Positions 1 through 7,220 of a DNA stretch of 10,582 nt are shown here, one piece after another. The stretch is from Candidatus Altarchaeales archaeon. Its GTDB lineage: Archaea > Altiarchaeota > Altiarchaeia > IMC4 > QMZM01. The translations under genes and the position numbers were made by a program. Below the pieces are notes generated by a model that had not been told where the DNA came from, ran no database searches, and saw nothing but the letters and a program-made list of their open reading frames with translations. Numbering within the stretch: the first letter of the stretch is position 1; each line of letters starts with the position of its first letter. The stretch is taken from the NCBI GenBank assembly GCA_003663115.1, contig QMZJ01000034.1:1-10582 (forward strand), read 5' to 3'.

Positions 1-146
1 AAAGAAAGCTAAGCCGAAGAAGGCTGCTCTGAAGAAGGCGGGAGAGGAAGGGAAAAAGAAAGCTAAGCCGAAGAAGGCTGCTCTGAAGAAGGCAGAGGGG
101 ATAAAGAAGGTCGAGGAAGGGAAGGGAGAGGAAGGGAAAAAGAAAG
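1..146 (+). repeat. In-frame direct repeats encoding the L32e basic tail
   Basis: Bases 1-39 are identical to 55-93, a period of 54 bases or 18 codons. A second word of 22 bases at 41-62 recurs identically at 125-146, 84 bases or 28 codons away. Both spacings are multiples of three, so the copies stay in frame and encode K/A/P-rich and GEEGKKK peptides. Identity also holds at third codon positions, which suggests recent duplication rather than protein-level convergence. The array may begin before the window. Confidence 0.85.
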
Positions 147-556
147 AGATGGGGATAGAAAAGATAAAATTTCATGAAAAGAGAGACATTTCGAATATCC
201 TAAGGCTCAGAAAGAAGAAGCCGAGATTTATGAGACAGGAGTTGCCAAAGTTAAAGAGATTGAAAGACAGGTGGAGGAGACCCAGGGGGATAGATAGCAA
301 AAAGCGAGAGGGGAAGAGGGGAAAGGGCAAATTGCCAAAAATAGGTTACAAAAAACCAACGATCGTGAGGGGGATTCACCCATCGGGTTTTTATCCCGTC
401 CTCGTGCATAATGTAGAAGAATTAACGCTCATTAATCCGGAGGAAGAGGCGGCTATAATAGCGAGTGCTATTGGGAGAAGGAAGAGAAATGAGATAATAA
501 GGTCGGCAAATGAGCTGAATGTAACGATACTAAATCCAAGAAAGGGTGAGCTATAA
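2..556 (+). CDS. rpl32e: 50S ribosomal protein L32e with K/A/P-rich N-terminal extension (5' partial)
   Basis: Large-subunit ribosomal protein L32e, found in archaea and eukaryotes. The conserved core starts near base 149 and includes the blocks WRRPRGIDSK, IGYKKP, VRGIHPSG and VLVHNVEEL, so the core is full length at about 135 residues. The frame is open upstream of the ATG at 149 to the window edge with no stop and no start. Those 49 extra codons encode a very basic tail with two copies of AKPKKAALKKA and three copies of GEEGKKK. There is no GGTGA-type ribosome binding site before ATG 149, only a purine run that is itself part of the repeat, so the real start is probably upstream. N-terminal extensions of L32e are known in other archaea, for example haloarchaea. 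This one resembles linker-histone tails in composition, but that is only a resemblance. First gene visible of the spc-type operon; 36 bases separate it from L19e. Confidence 0.95.
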   Translation, partial: KKAKPKKAALKKAGEEGKKKAKPKKAALKKAEGIKKVEEGKGEEGKKKEMGIEKIKFHEKRDISNILRLRKKKPRFMRQELPKLKRLKDRWRRPRGIDSKKREGKRGKGKLPKIGYKKPTIVRGIHPSGFYPVLVHNVEELTLINPEEEAAIIASAIGRRKRNEIIRSANELNVTILNPRKGEL

Positions 557-592
557 ATCAAATTAAGAAAATTCGACAAATGGTGAGGTCTG

Positions 593-1054
593 ATGGATTT
601 GAAAGGCCAAAAAAGGCTTGCTGCAGATATTTTGGGGGTTGGGATTAACAGGATAAGAATAGACCCAGAAATGCTGGAGGAGGTTTCAAAGGCGATAACC
701 AGAGAGGATATTAAATACCATATATCCACCGGGGCAATTTCAGCAAGACCCGAAAAGGGAACAAGCAGGGGTAGATTGCATAAGAGGATGGAGCAGAGGA
801 AGAAAGGGAGGAGAAGGGGTCCCGGACGCAGAAGCGGTACAAAGGGTGCTAGAATGGGAAAGAAAGAGGCATGGATGCGGAAGATCAGGGCTATCAGAGA
901 CGAACTCAAGAAGATGAGGGAAAACAAAGAGATCGACAACTCGGAATATAGAAAATTTTATCGCCGGGCTAAGGGTAATTTATTCCATTCGAGACGACAT
1001 TTAAGGGAGTATATAGCGAGGATGGCAAGGAGGAAGGATGGCAAAGAGAGCTGA
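593..1054 (+). CDS. rpl19e: 50S ribosomal protein L19e
   Basis: Archaeal/eukaryotic large-subunit protein L19e, which binds 23S rRNA. The 153 residues match the family's usual length. The N-terminal globular part has the familiar DLKGQKRLAADIL and GINRIRIDPE blocks. The middle is the basic segment SRGRLHKRMEQRKKGRRRGPGRRSGTKGAR, and the end is a long charged helix with ELKKMRENKEIDNSEYRKFYRRAKG, as expected. The start is supported by a strong ribosome binding site, GGTGAGGT at 582-589, three bases before the ATG. The end overlaps the L18 start by 17 bases, a sign of translational coupling. Confidence is high because both family and gene order agree. Confidence 0.97.
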   Translation: MDLKGQKRLAADILGVGINRIRIDPEMLEEVSKAITREDIKYHISTGAISARPEKGTSRGRLHKRMEQRKKGRRRGPGRRSGTKGARMGKKEAWMRKIRAIRDELKKMRENKEIDNSEYRKFYRRAKGNLFHSRRHLREYIARMARRKDGKES

Positions 1055-1556
1055 CTACGTTGTCCCTTTTAGGAGAAAGAGGGAGGGAAAGACAGATTAT
1101 AAGAAGAGGCTTAACCTCCTAAAATCGAGAGTGACTCGTTTAGTTGTCAGACCATCCAACAAGCATATGCTCGTTCAGCTCGTTGATTACAAAGAGAATG
1201 GTGATGTAGTTATATCAACGGCATATTCGAAGGAATTGAAAAATTTCGGTTGGGATTTTGCAACTGGCAATCTACCAGCTGCATATCTGACTGGGCTCTT
1301 GTGTGGGTTTCGAGGTCAAAGGAAGGGGGTGAAAGGGGCCATACTCGACTTGGGACTCCTCCCGTCGGTAAAAGGATCCAGGAGTTACGCTGCGTTGAAG
1401 GGAGCTATAGATTCTGGATTAAAGATTCCGGTGGGGGAGGGAGTACTCCCAGATGAAAAAAGAATATCTGGTGAACATATATCTGACAAATATGAAAACA
1501 TAACGGAAAAATTTGGGGAGGTAAGGAAAGAGATAGTGAGAGCGTTCAAAAAATGA
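1038..1556 (+). CDS. rpl18: 50S ribosomal protein L18 (uL18)
   Basis: Large-subunit protein uL18, which with L5 and 5S rRNA forms part of the central protuberance. The start MAKRADYVVPFRRKREGKTDY and the following KKRLNLLKSR match the archaeal type; so do VVRPSNKHMLVQLVDY near residues 37-52 and the block LTGLLCGFRGQRKGVKGAILDLGL near 84-107. At 172 residues it is normal for archaea, longer than bacterial L18 because of the archaeal C-terminal part. It starts inside the last 17 bases of L19e and ends in an ATGA overlap with S5, so expression is probably coupled to both neighbours. Confidence 0.97.
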   Translation: MAKRADYVVPFRRKREGKTDYKKRLNLLKSRVTRLVVRPSNKHMLVQLVDYKENGDVVISTAYSKELKNFGWDFATGNLPAAYLTGLLCGFRGQRKGVKGAILDLGLLPSVKGSRSYAALKGAIDSGLKIPVGEGVLPDEKRISGEHISDKYENITEKFGEVRKEIVRAFKK

Positions 1557-2251
1557 AGTCATATATTGATGGAGAGGAGAAGGAGGAGATAAAAGAGACC
1601 CCCTCGGAATGGGAGCCCAAAACGGCCTTGGGGAAGAAGGTAGCATCTGGTGCGATAAAGAGTATCGATGAATTAATGAGGTACCCCAACCCAATAAAAG
1701 AGGTTGAGATAATAGATACTCTCCTACCAGATCTGGACGAGGAGATAATTGACGTTGCCAGGGTTCAAAGGACCACCGACTCGGGCAGGAGGATGCGTTT
1801 CAGAATAGTTACCGCAGTGGGCAATAGAAATGGATACGTTGGTGTGGGGAAGGCAAAGGGTAAGGAGGCCGGACCAACGATAAGAAAGGCCATTGAGAGG
1901 GCGAAGCTGAACATAAAGAGGATAAAGAGGGGTTGTGGAAGCTGGGAGTGTGGATGCAGAGAGCCTCACTCGGTACCTTTTAGGGTCGTTGGCAGGTGCG
2001 GAAGTGTCAGGGTCGTTTTATCCCCGGCACCGAAGGGGGTGGGTCTAGTAAGTGGTGATATAGCAAGAAAGATACTGGCACTTGCCGGAATTAAAGACGT
2101 TTGGGTTCATACAGAAGGCTGTACGAGAACGAGCATAAATTTCGCCTTTGCCGTTCTCAATGCCCTGGAAAATACAAATAAGATGAAGATTAGTGAAAAA
2201 GACACAGAGAGGCTTGGAATAGTCTCTGGCGCAGTTCAAGATGACAGATAA
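1553..2251 (+). CDS. rps5: 30S ribosomal protein S5 (uS5)
   Basis: Small-subunit protein uS5, which sits near the mRNA entry side and affects decoding accuracy. It has an archaeal N-terminal segment (EWEPKTALGKKVASGAIKSIDEL) and then the double-stranded-RNA-binding-like S5 domain with RMRFRIVTAVGNRNGYVGVGKAKGKE. The RGCGSWECGC segment near residues 126-135 follows, then the C-terminal domain with VRVVLSPAPKGVGLVSGD and LALAGIKDVW. The 232 residues fit the archaeal size. The start codon overlaps the L18 stop as ATGA, and the 3' end overlaps L30 by 11 bases. The cysteine-rich motif is, as far as I know, usual for archaeal S5. Confidence 0.97.
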   Translation: MKSYIDGEEKEEIKETPSEWEPKTALGKKVASGAIKSIDELMRYPNPIKEVEIIDTLLPDLDEEIIDVARVQRTTDSGRRMRFRIVTAVGNRNGYVGVGKAKGKEAGPTIRKAIERAKLNIKRIKRGCGSWECGCREPHSVPFRVVGRCGSVRVVLSPAPKGVGLVSGDIARKILALAGIKDVWVHTEGCTRTSINFAFAVLNALENTNKMKISEKDTERLGIVSGAVQDDR

Positions 2252-2723
2252 AAAGAGAATTGCCATCGTGCGCGTGCGCGGCAGGGTTCATGTCGGGAAG
2301 GATATAGAGGACACGTTGAGGTTTCTGAATCTAACCAGGATAAATCACTGCGTAGTTGTAGATAACAGAAAAGAATATATGGGTATGATAAAAAAAGTAA
2401 ATGACTACGTTACCTGGGGTGAAATATGCCCCGACACCCTCGAGAAATTACTGGAAAATAGGGGTAGATTAAATGGGAATAAACCCCTTACAGAGGAGCA
2501 TCTGAAGAAAAATACGAAATACAAATCGATTGAGAAATTTGTAGATGACTTCATGAAATTCAAGGCAGAACTCAAGGATATCCCCGGTTTAAAGCCGATA
2601 TTCAGACTAGCGCCACCCAGAAAGGGGTATGATAGAGGGGGTATAAAACACCCTTACTCAGTTGGTGGCGCACTGGGTTACAGGGGTGAAAGGATCAATG
2701 AACTCCTGGAGAGGATGATTTAA
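2241..2723 (+). CDS. rpl30: 50S ribosomal protein L30 (uL30)
   Basis: Large-subunit protein uL30 in its long archaeal form (160 residues; bacterial L30 is about 60). The N-terminal IAIVRVRGRVHVGKDIEDTLRFLNLTR is the conserved ferredoxin-like start, followed by NHCVVVDNRKEYMGMIKKVNDYVTWGE. The archaeal C-terminal part contains FRLAPPRKGYDRGGIKHPYSVGGALGYRG, similar to the eukaryotic L7 end. It starts within S5 (11-base overlap) without a recognisable ribosome binding site, so it probably depends on coupled translation. L15 follows after 12 bases. Confidence 0.97.
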   Translation: MTDKKRIAIVRVRGRVHVGKDIEDTLRFLNLTRINHCVVVDNRKEYMGMIKKVNDYVTWGEICPDTLEKLLENRGRLNGNKPLTEEHLKKNTKYKSIEKFVDDFMKFKAELKDIPGLKPIFRLAPPRKGYDRGGIKHPYSVGGALGYRGERINELLERMI

Positions 2724-2735
2724 AGTTTAATAAAG

Positions 2736-3176
2736 ATGGCTCACAGGGACAGAAAGATAATAAAGAGGAGAGGCAGTAGAACCTGTGGTTATGGCAATGC
2801 TCAGAAGCACAGAGGTGCTGGGAGCCGTGGCGGCAGGGGCATGGCCGGCAGCAAGAAACATAAATGGTCTTATGTTAGCAAATACATGCCAGAATACTTC
2901 GGTGCCAGGGGATTCAAGAGACCCCCGGGAGTGGTCAGGGAGATAAAGACGATAAATGTTGGCGATATCGAGAAAGATCTGGACAGGCTTGTCGATGAAG
3001 GAAAAATTAGGTTAAAAAACAAGAGATATTTCCTAAATCTTGGTGATATTGGCTATGATAAACTCCTCGGTTCTGGCGAGATCTCTCATCCGATAATAGT
3101 AACTGTAAATTCATGCTCAAAGCTGGCGTTGAAGAAGATAGAGAGCGCCGGTGGTAAGGTAGAGATATCCGAATAA
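2736..3176 (+). CDS. rpl15: 50S ribosomal protein L15 (uL15)
   Basis: Large-subunit protein uL15, an rRNA-binding assembly protein. The glycine- and basic-rich N-terminal extension (RGSRTCGYGNAQKHRGAGSRGGRG, then MAGSKKHKWSY) is the standard archaeal/eukaryotic pattern. It is followed by the globular part with GFKRPP, a segment resembling INVGDIEKDLDRLVDEGKI, and a C-terminal KLALKKIESAGGKVE block that typifies the L15/L18e fold. The length of 146 residues is normal. It lies 12 bases after L30 and 3 bases before secY, so the operon continues into the translocon gene, as it does in most archaea. Confidence 0.97.
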   Translation: MAHRDRKIIKRRGSRTCGYGNAQKHRGAGSRGGRGMAGSKKHKWSYVSKYMPEYFGARGFKRPPGVVREIKTINVGDIEKDLDRLVDEGKIRLKNKRYFLNLGDIGYDKLLGSGEISHPIIVTVNSCSKLALKKIESAGGKVEISE

Positions 3177-3179
3177 AAG

Positions 3180-4604
3180 ATGAATCTGGAATTTGTCCGC
3201 CCACTTATCAGGTATCTGCCCGAGGTGAGACTCCCCAAGAGACACGTATCGTTTAAGGAAAAAATAATCTGGACATCGAGCGTTTTATTCCTCTTTTTTG
3301 TAATGGGTGTTATCTATCCAGTTCACGTTGGACCCACGGATCTACCACCGGCCTATCAACAGTTTACGGTAATATTTGCGAGCACGATGGGTACCATCAT
3401 CTCCGCCGGTATAGGGCCCATAGTTACGGCATCCATTATCCTTCAATTGCTTGTGGGGGCGGAGATGATCGACATAGATCTAACGACAGAGGATGGCAAG
3501 GCCCTGTTTCAGGGGGCTCAAAAGATACTCACCATATTGATCTCGTTTTTCGAAGCTGGTGCGATAGTTGTCGGTTTCAGGCTGGGTGCAGAATATCTGG
3601 GAGCGTCGTGGGGACTCATGAACCCGTTCGTCCTGTTCACGATATTCCAGATAGCCCTGGGTTCCATCCTGCTTATGTACATGGACGAGGTCGTCTCAAA
3701 GTGGGGCATCGGCTCCGGCATAGGTTTATTTATAGCTGGTGGTGTCTCAAAGGAGATAGCAAATGCCTCCCTCACCTTATTGCCGTGGATAGACCCGGTG
3801 AGATTCTCGGGAGTCCCTCTCGGTGTTATACCCAACTTCATAGAAAAAGCAAGTCAGGGTCCCGTTGACTTTATGCTGCTGTTCCCCTTAATAGCTACCC
3901 TTGTCGTCTTCCTGGTCGTGGTTTTCTGCGAATCCATACGAATTGAAATTCCCCTGTCCTACGGAGGCATACGCGGAGTCGGGGGCAGATATCCGATAAA
4001 GTTCTTCTATGTCTCAAATATTCCCGTAATACTGGCTGCGGCATTACTGGCAAATGTTCAGATGTTACCGGGAATCGTTGGTGTTAACATATACAACCCT
4101 CAACCAATTGAGGAGATGAACCTTTTACAGAGTTCTGTCTTTCAGATTTCACAATTAATCGCTCTGAGAGATTTGAATGGCATCTTAAGGCCGGATAACC
4201 TTTATAAATTGGCGGATGTCAATGTCCTGATACATCTGATAGTATATCTGACGGTATTTACCGGTCTGTGTGTTCTATTTGGTAAATTCTGGGTAGAAAC
4301 CACGGGGCTGGGGGCGGAACAGGTCGCGGAGAGGATTCAGCAGGGTGGAATGCAGATCCCCGGCTTTAGACGTGATCAAAGGGTGATAGAGAGGGTTCTG
4401 AATAGGTATATACCACAGATTACGATAATAAGTTCGGTTGCCGTGGGATTACTGGCTGCGGGGGCCGATCTCCTGGGGGCCATTGGTTCTGGTACCGGAA
4501 TTTTATTAACGGTCGGAATTCTGTACCACTTATATGAGGAGATCCAGCAAGAGCAGATGAGCGAGATGCACCCGATGTTCAGAAGATTTATGGGCAGGAT
4601 ATAG
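3180..4604 (+). CDS. secY: Preprotein translocase subunit SecY
   Basis: Pore-forming subunit of the Sec61/SecYE-beta translocon in the cytoplasmic membrane. The protein has 474 residues and about ten hydrophobic segments. The first is near residues 28-48, and the plug and lateral-gate region is the 65-92 block. Family blocks are GIGSGIGLFIAGGV at 176-189, the cytoplasmic loop SYGGIRGVGGRYPIKFFYVSNIP at 260-282, and the ribosome- and SRP-receptor-contacting loop GFRRDQRVIERVLNRYIPQIT at 395-415. A final membrane helix and the GILYHLYEE tail follow. The start is three bases after the L15 stop. It ends with TAG; the next in-frame stop (TAA) is 16 sense codons later. It is followed not by adenylate kinase, a frequent euryarchaeal neighbour, but by a convergent gene of unknown function. 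Confidence 0.98.
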   Translation: MNLEFVRPLIRYLPEVRLPKRHVSFKEKIIWTSSVLFLFFVMGVIYPVHVGPTDLPPAYQQFTVIFASTMGTIISAGIGPIVTASIILQLLVGAEMIDIDLTTEDGKALFQGAQKILTILISFFEAGAIVVGFRLGAEYLGASWGLMNPFVLFTIFQIALGSILLMYMDEVVSKWGIGSGIGLFIAGGVSKEIANASLTLLPWIDPVRFSGVPLGVIPNFIEKASQGPVDFMLLFPLIATLVVFLVVVFCESIRIEIPLSYGGIRGVGGRYPIKFFYVSNIPVILAAALLANVQMLPGIVGVNIYNPQPIEEMNLLQSSVFQISQLIALRDLNGILRPDNLYKLADVNVLIHLIVYLTVFTGLCVLFGKFWVETTGLGAEQVAERIQQGGMQIPGFRRDQRVIERVLNRYIPQITIISSVAVGLLAAGADLLGAIGSGTGILLTVGILYHLYEEIQQEQMSEMHPMFRRFMGRI

Positions 4605-4652
4605 ATTAAAGAAGGCAGATGTGGTGTTGAGACAGAGCAGGTTAATCTATAT
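4599..4652. terminator. Inverted repeat across two convergent stop codons, possible bidirectional terminator
   Basis: ATATAGATTAA at 4599-4609 is perfectly complementary to TTAATCTATAT at 4642-4652, with a 32-base loop. The left arm contains the secY TAG and the right arm contains the TAA of the minus-strand gene. A hairpin here would sit at the end of both transcripts. The stem is AT-rich and the loop long, and archaeal termination mostly relies on U-tracts rather than hairpins, so the function is a guess. Confidence 0.3.
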
Positions 4653-5160
4653 TAACGATGCCACCAGAATCAAATATCGCATTCAGGGTTGCAACTGCGG
4701 CGGATACTATATATGCATCCCTGTCTGCCTTTTCTACTATGTGCACCGTATAGAGGGCGTCCGTCACACCTGCGTCCCTGAGTATCTCCTCGATCTTTAG
4801 GCTGATATCATCCACGATCTCCTTATCGATCTCGAATTCGCGTAGAATTGCCAACTGACGGATTCCCTCGCCCTTTACCGATGGAATTAGTGAGACCTTC
4901 AAAATCTTATTATCGTCTATGCCATATCCGGAATCGGATAGTGTCATTCCCGCCTTCTTCCACTCGATGACCGTTATATTGCTTATACCGAGCCTGCCCA
5001 GACGTTCCTTAACCTCTTCGAGGTTCTCGCTCCGGACCTGTAAGGTTATTTCTCTACCAATTAAAGACATCTGTAGGATACCGTCCATAGATAATTTCTT
5101 AAATAAATCCTCCATATTCTTTCCATGGTAGGATCCAGACAAAGCAACAGAGTATTTCAT
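4642..5160 (-). CDS. Conserved-looking hypothetical protein, 172 aa, possibly a duplicated alpha/beta fold
   Basis: I do not recognise this family. The protein has no signal peptide and no membrane segment, is mildly acidic, and should be cytoplasmic. Residues 3-67 read as a beta-alpha-beta-beta-alpha-beta pattern: VALSGSY, then a helix at 15-25, then ILQMSLIGREITLQVRS, a helix at 46-58, then NITVIEW. This is compatible with an ACT/ferredoxin-like fold. The second half, from ILKVSLIPS at 86, has a long helix IVDDISLKIEEILRDAG near 115-131, a strand ALYTVHIVE, and a conserved-looking end AYIVSAAVATLNAIFDSGG. Codon use matches the neighbours. It converges on secY with a 37-base gap and is divergent from the propeller gene. 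No ribosome binding site precedes the start, but a TATA-like element lies about 27 bases upstream, which fits a leaderless transcript. Confidence 0.75.
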   Translation of the reverse strand: MKYSVALSGSYHGKNMEDLFKKLSMDGILQMSLIGREITLQVRSENLEEVKERLGRLGISNITVIEWKKAGMTLSDSGYGIDDNKILKVSLIPSVKGEGIRQLAILREFEIDKEIVDDISLKIEEILRDAGVTDALYTVHIVEKADRDAYIVSAAVATLNAIFDSGGIVNID

Positions 5161-5239
5161 TTTTTTCTGTGAGATAATAGAATAATATACCCATTTTATG
5201 AATAAAAATAATCTATTATTAAAGAAAAATTAGTAATGG
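5161..5239. promoter_or_regulatory. AT-rich divergent intergenic promoter region
   Basis: This stretch separates two divergently transcribed genes and is strongly AT-rich. Plus-strand TATA candidates are AATAAAAATA at 5201-5210 and TTATTAAAG at about 5216-5224. A short inverted word pair (ATAATAG near 5174 and CTATTAT near 5213) could bind a dimeric regulator but is too short to rely on. The divergent arrangement suggests possible co-regulation of the unknown gene and the surface-protein gene. Confidence 0.4.
5182..5192 (-). promoter_or_regulatory. Likely TATA box of the leaderless minus-strand gene
   Basis: Read on the minus strand this is GGGTATATTAT. Its centre is about 27 bases upstream of the start codon at 5160, the usual archaeal distance from TATA box to transcription start. 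The short leader has no ribosome binding site, so transcription probably begins at or next to the ATG. Confidence 0.5.
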
Positions 5240-5244
5240 ATGAT
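5238..5244 (+). promoter_or_regulatory. Ribosome binding site deciding the propeller-gene start
   Basis: GGATGAT, close to the archaeal GGTGAT consensus, lies four bases before the ATG at 5249. The in-frame ATG at 5240 falls inside this element and has no site of its own, so 5249 is the better start. Confidence 0.45.
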
Positions 5245-5248
5245 TCAA

Positions 5249-6730
5249 ATGAAAAGTATATTGACCTTTTTGATTTTGCTCTCCGTGATGGGTGGTGTGG
5301 GGGCAGATTATATGGAACAGAAATGCGTTTACAACAGGGTGGGATCATACATAACCTCTGTGTATTCTGGAGACCTGGATGGCGATGGACTCAATGAGAT
5401 ATTCGCTGGAACCAGCGACGGGGTCGTTATGAACTTTCCTTACGGGAATTGCAAAATACGGTGGGGGCCAGAGTGGCAATATATCCAAACGGGTTCGGGT
5501 AGGGGGGAGATTCTCCAAATGAGGGTAACCGATCTCGAGAACGACGGCAAAAACGAGCTTATAGTTGCGGCTAATTCAAGAGAAGATTACCTCTTTGTAC
5601 TGGACAACGAGGGAGTATTTAAATGGAGAGATGACAGCGCCGGGGGTTTTGTCCTCTCCATGGATGTTGCGGATATAGATGATGATAACAAAAAGGAGAT
5701 TATTCTCGGGAATAGAGGAAAAGGTGTCATCGCCCTGGACGGACATAACGATATAAAATGGAGGGTTGATCTGGATAATCCCGTTTACTTTGTAAAAGCA
5801 ATAGACATAGATAATGACGGAAATCTGGATATTGTTGCACTGACCAATAAGGATCTTATATCTGCAACCATCTATGTCCTCGATAATGAAGGCGAGATTA
5901 TATGGAGCTATTCGATAGATGAGGGTATCTATCAAGCATCCAAAAACAGCATTTTCATAGCGGATCTGAACAATGACAACAAACTGGAGATTTTGGTCGC
6001 TACCCACAAGAAGGGCATTATGGTTCTGGGTCACGATGGGAACTTAATATGGGGTTATCCAACGAATAATGTTGTAAATTCCGTCTGCGTTTCGGATCTG
6101 AACCAGGATAATGAACCGGAGATAATATTTGGCTCCAATCCGTACATATATCTCCTAGATCGGGAGGGGAATTTGAAATTGAAGATTAACATAAATGGCT
6201 CTGCACGCACGATGTTCTCATCCGATCTGGAAAATGATGGAGTTAGGGAGATCACAATAGGAACAGACAATCTCATCCAGGTAATTGATGGGGAGGGCAA
6301 AAAGAAGGGTGAATGGAGAATTGGAAAAAATGTAAACAAGATATCGATCTGTGTGGCGGACCTGAATAGGGACAACAGAGGGGAGATTATAGCCGGATTC
6401 GGTTGGGAGGAATCGAGGTTAGAACAGGAGCACTACTCCGGTGAACTCCACGTCTTTGAGGTAACAAAAATCGTTGAGGTTACAACGACTGCACCAACGA
6501 CAACGACAACAACGACAACCTTAGAAACCACAAGCACAACAATTACTGTTACTACCACTACAACTACCATACCGGAGAAGGAAGGGAGCCGTTCTATCCC
6601 GTTAATCTTGTTAATAATCGTAATGATAGTGGCAATGATTATAGCTGTATTATTATTGAAAGAATTATTGAAGAGAGGGGATGAAGAAGGAAAGAATGAA
6701 AGAGAAGTAAAAAAAGAAGACGGACAATGA
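5249..6730 (+). CDS. Membrane-anchored FG-GAP/VCBS-type beta-propeller surface protein
   Basis: Predicted extracellular protein anchored by its C terminus. Numbered from the alternative ATG at 5240, it has a signal peptide (MKSILTFLILLSVMGGVGA, residues 4-22), then about 385 residues of repeats. Eight calcium-loop motifs of the form D-x-(D/N)-x-D-(G/N)-x-x-E/D-I begin near residues 45, 98, 145, 189, 242, 286, 329 and 374. They alternate with PQQ-like strands such as VLDNEGxxxW, so an eight-bladed propeller is likely. A threonine-rich linker (415-443), one membrane helix (452-473) and a charged cytoplasmic tail follow. The linker is probably O-glycosylated and spans the S-layer. Roles in adhesion or surface binding are inferred from the fold; no ligand can be named. 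The stop overlaps the start of the ScpB-like gene as ATGA. Only two cysteines (29 and 71) lie in the first part and could form a disulfide. Confidence 0.88.
   Translation: MKSILTFLILLSVMGGVGADYMEQKCVYNRVGSYITSVYSGDLDGDGLNEIFAGTSDGVVMNFPYGNCKIRWGPEWQYIQTGSGRGEILQMRVTDLENDGKNELIVAANSREDYLFVLDNEGVFKWRDDSAGGFVLSMDVADIDDDNKKEIILGNRGKGVIALDGHNDIKWRVDLDNPVYFVKAIDIDNDGNLDIVALTNKDLISATIYVLDNEGEIIWSYSIDEGIYQASKNSIFIADLNNDNKLEILVATHKKGIMVLGHDGNLIWGYPTNNVVNSVCVSDLNQDNEPEIIFGSNPYIYLLDREGNLKLKININGSARTMFSSDLENDGVREITIGTDNLIQVIDGEGKKKGEWRIGKNVNKISICVADLNRDNRGEIIAGFGWEESRLEQEHYSGELHVFEVTKIVEVTTTAPTTTTTTTTLETTSTTITVTTTTTTIPEKEGSRSIPLILLIIVMIVAMIIAVLLLKELLKRGDEEGKNEREVKKEDGQ
6482..6571 (+). repeat. ACN-rich low-complexity tract encoding the threonine linker
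   Basis: A run of ACA/ACG/ACT/ACC codons encodes mostly threonine, with a few A, P, E, L, S, I and V, between the propeller and the membrane helix. Such tracts are common in archaeal cell-surface proteins and tend to change length by slippage. Confidence 0.7.
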
Positions 6731-7215
6731 ATGAGATCAAATCACTAATTGAGGCGGCTTTATTCGTATCTGGGAGACCCCTTAGCGTTGAGGAATTGGC
6801 TAAGACCTGTAGCTCTGGAAATCTCGGACTTATCCGTAGCTATGTGGAGGAATTATCCAAGGAGTACGAGAACAGGAACTCTGGTATAGTTATTCAAAAA
6901 ACCGAGGAGGGGTATATCATGCGCGTAAAGAGGGATTTGGAGGAAAGACTCATGCATCTAATCCCAGAAACGGACATTCCACCACCAATCCTTAAAACCC
7001 TGGCTTTGATCGCCTATGAACAACCGATAAAACAGTCCGAGGTTGTTAAAGAGAGGGGCAACAGGGCTTATAGTTATATAAGATTTTTACGCGAACGGGG
7101 CCTGGTTGAGGGCAAAAAGTGTGGAAGAACGAGGGTCCTTACCGTGACCCCAAAATTTAGGGATTACTTCCGCATCGAGGACCTTAAGGAATTTGTTAAG
7201 AAGTGCAATATTTAA
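6727..7215 (+). CDS. scpB: ScpB-like segregation and condensation protein
   Basis: Member of the ScpB (kite) family. With the kleisin ScpA and the ATPase SMC it forms the condensin complex that compacts and separates chromosomes. The 162 residues carry two winged-helix domains. The first spans about residues 1-70 (IKSLIEAALFVSGRPLSVEELA). The second, at about 85-150, has the family signature LKTLALIAYEQPIKQSEVVKERG and the wing LRERGLVEGKKCGRTRVLTVTPKFRDYF. Length and motifs are complete. The start codon overlaps the stop of the propeller gene. Its usual partners scpA and smc are not in this window, which is notable because scpA and scpB are often adjacent. Family assignment is firm; the role in this organism follows from the family. 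Confidence 0.9.
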   Translation: MNEIKSLIEAALFVSGRPLSVEELAKTCSSGNLGLIRSYVEELSKEYENRNSGIVIQKTEEGYIMRVKRDLEERLMHLIPETDIPPPILKTLALIAYEQPIKQSEVVKERGNRAYSYIRFLRERGLVEGKKCGRTRVLTVTPKFRDYFRIEDLKEFVKKCNI

Positions 7216-7220
7216 TCTAA

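Noticed and set aside
149..556. ATG at 149 as the true start of L32e
   Set aside because: The frame is open to the window edge with in-frame coding repeats, and there is no proper ribosome binding site before 149. The core would be complete with this start, so it cannot be excluded outright.
391..939. 182-codon open frame on the minus strand across L32e and L19e
   Set aside because: It is antisense to lysine- and arginine-rich ribosomal genes, which gives a long, artificially hydrophobic and serine-rich reading frame.
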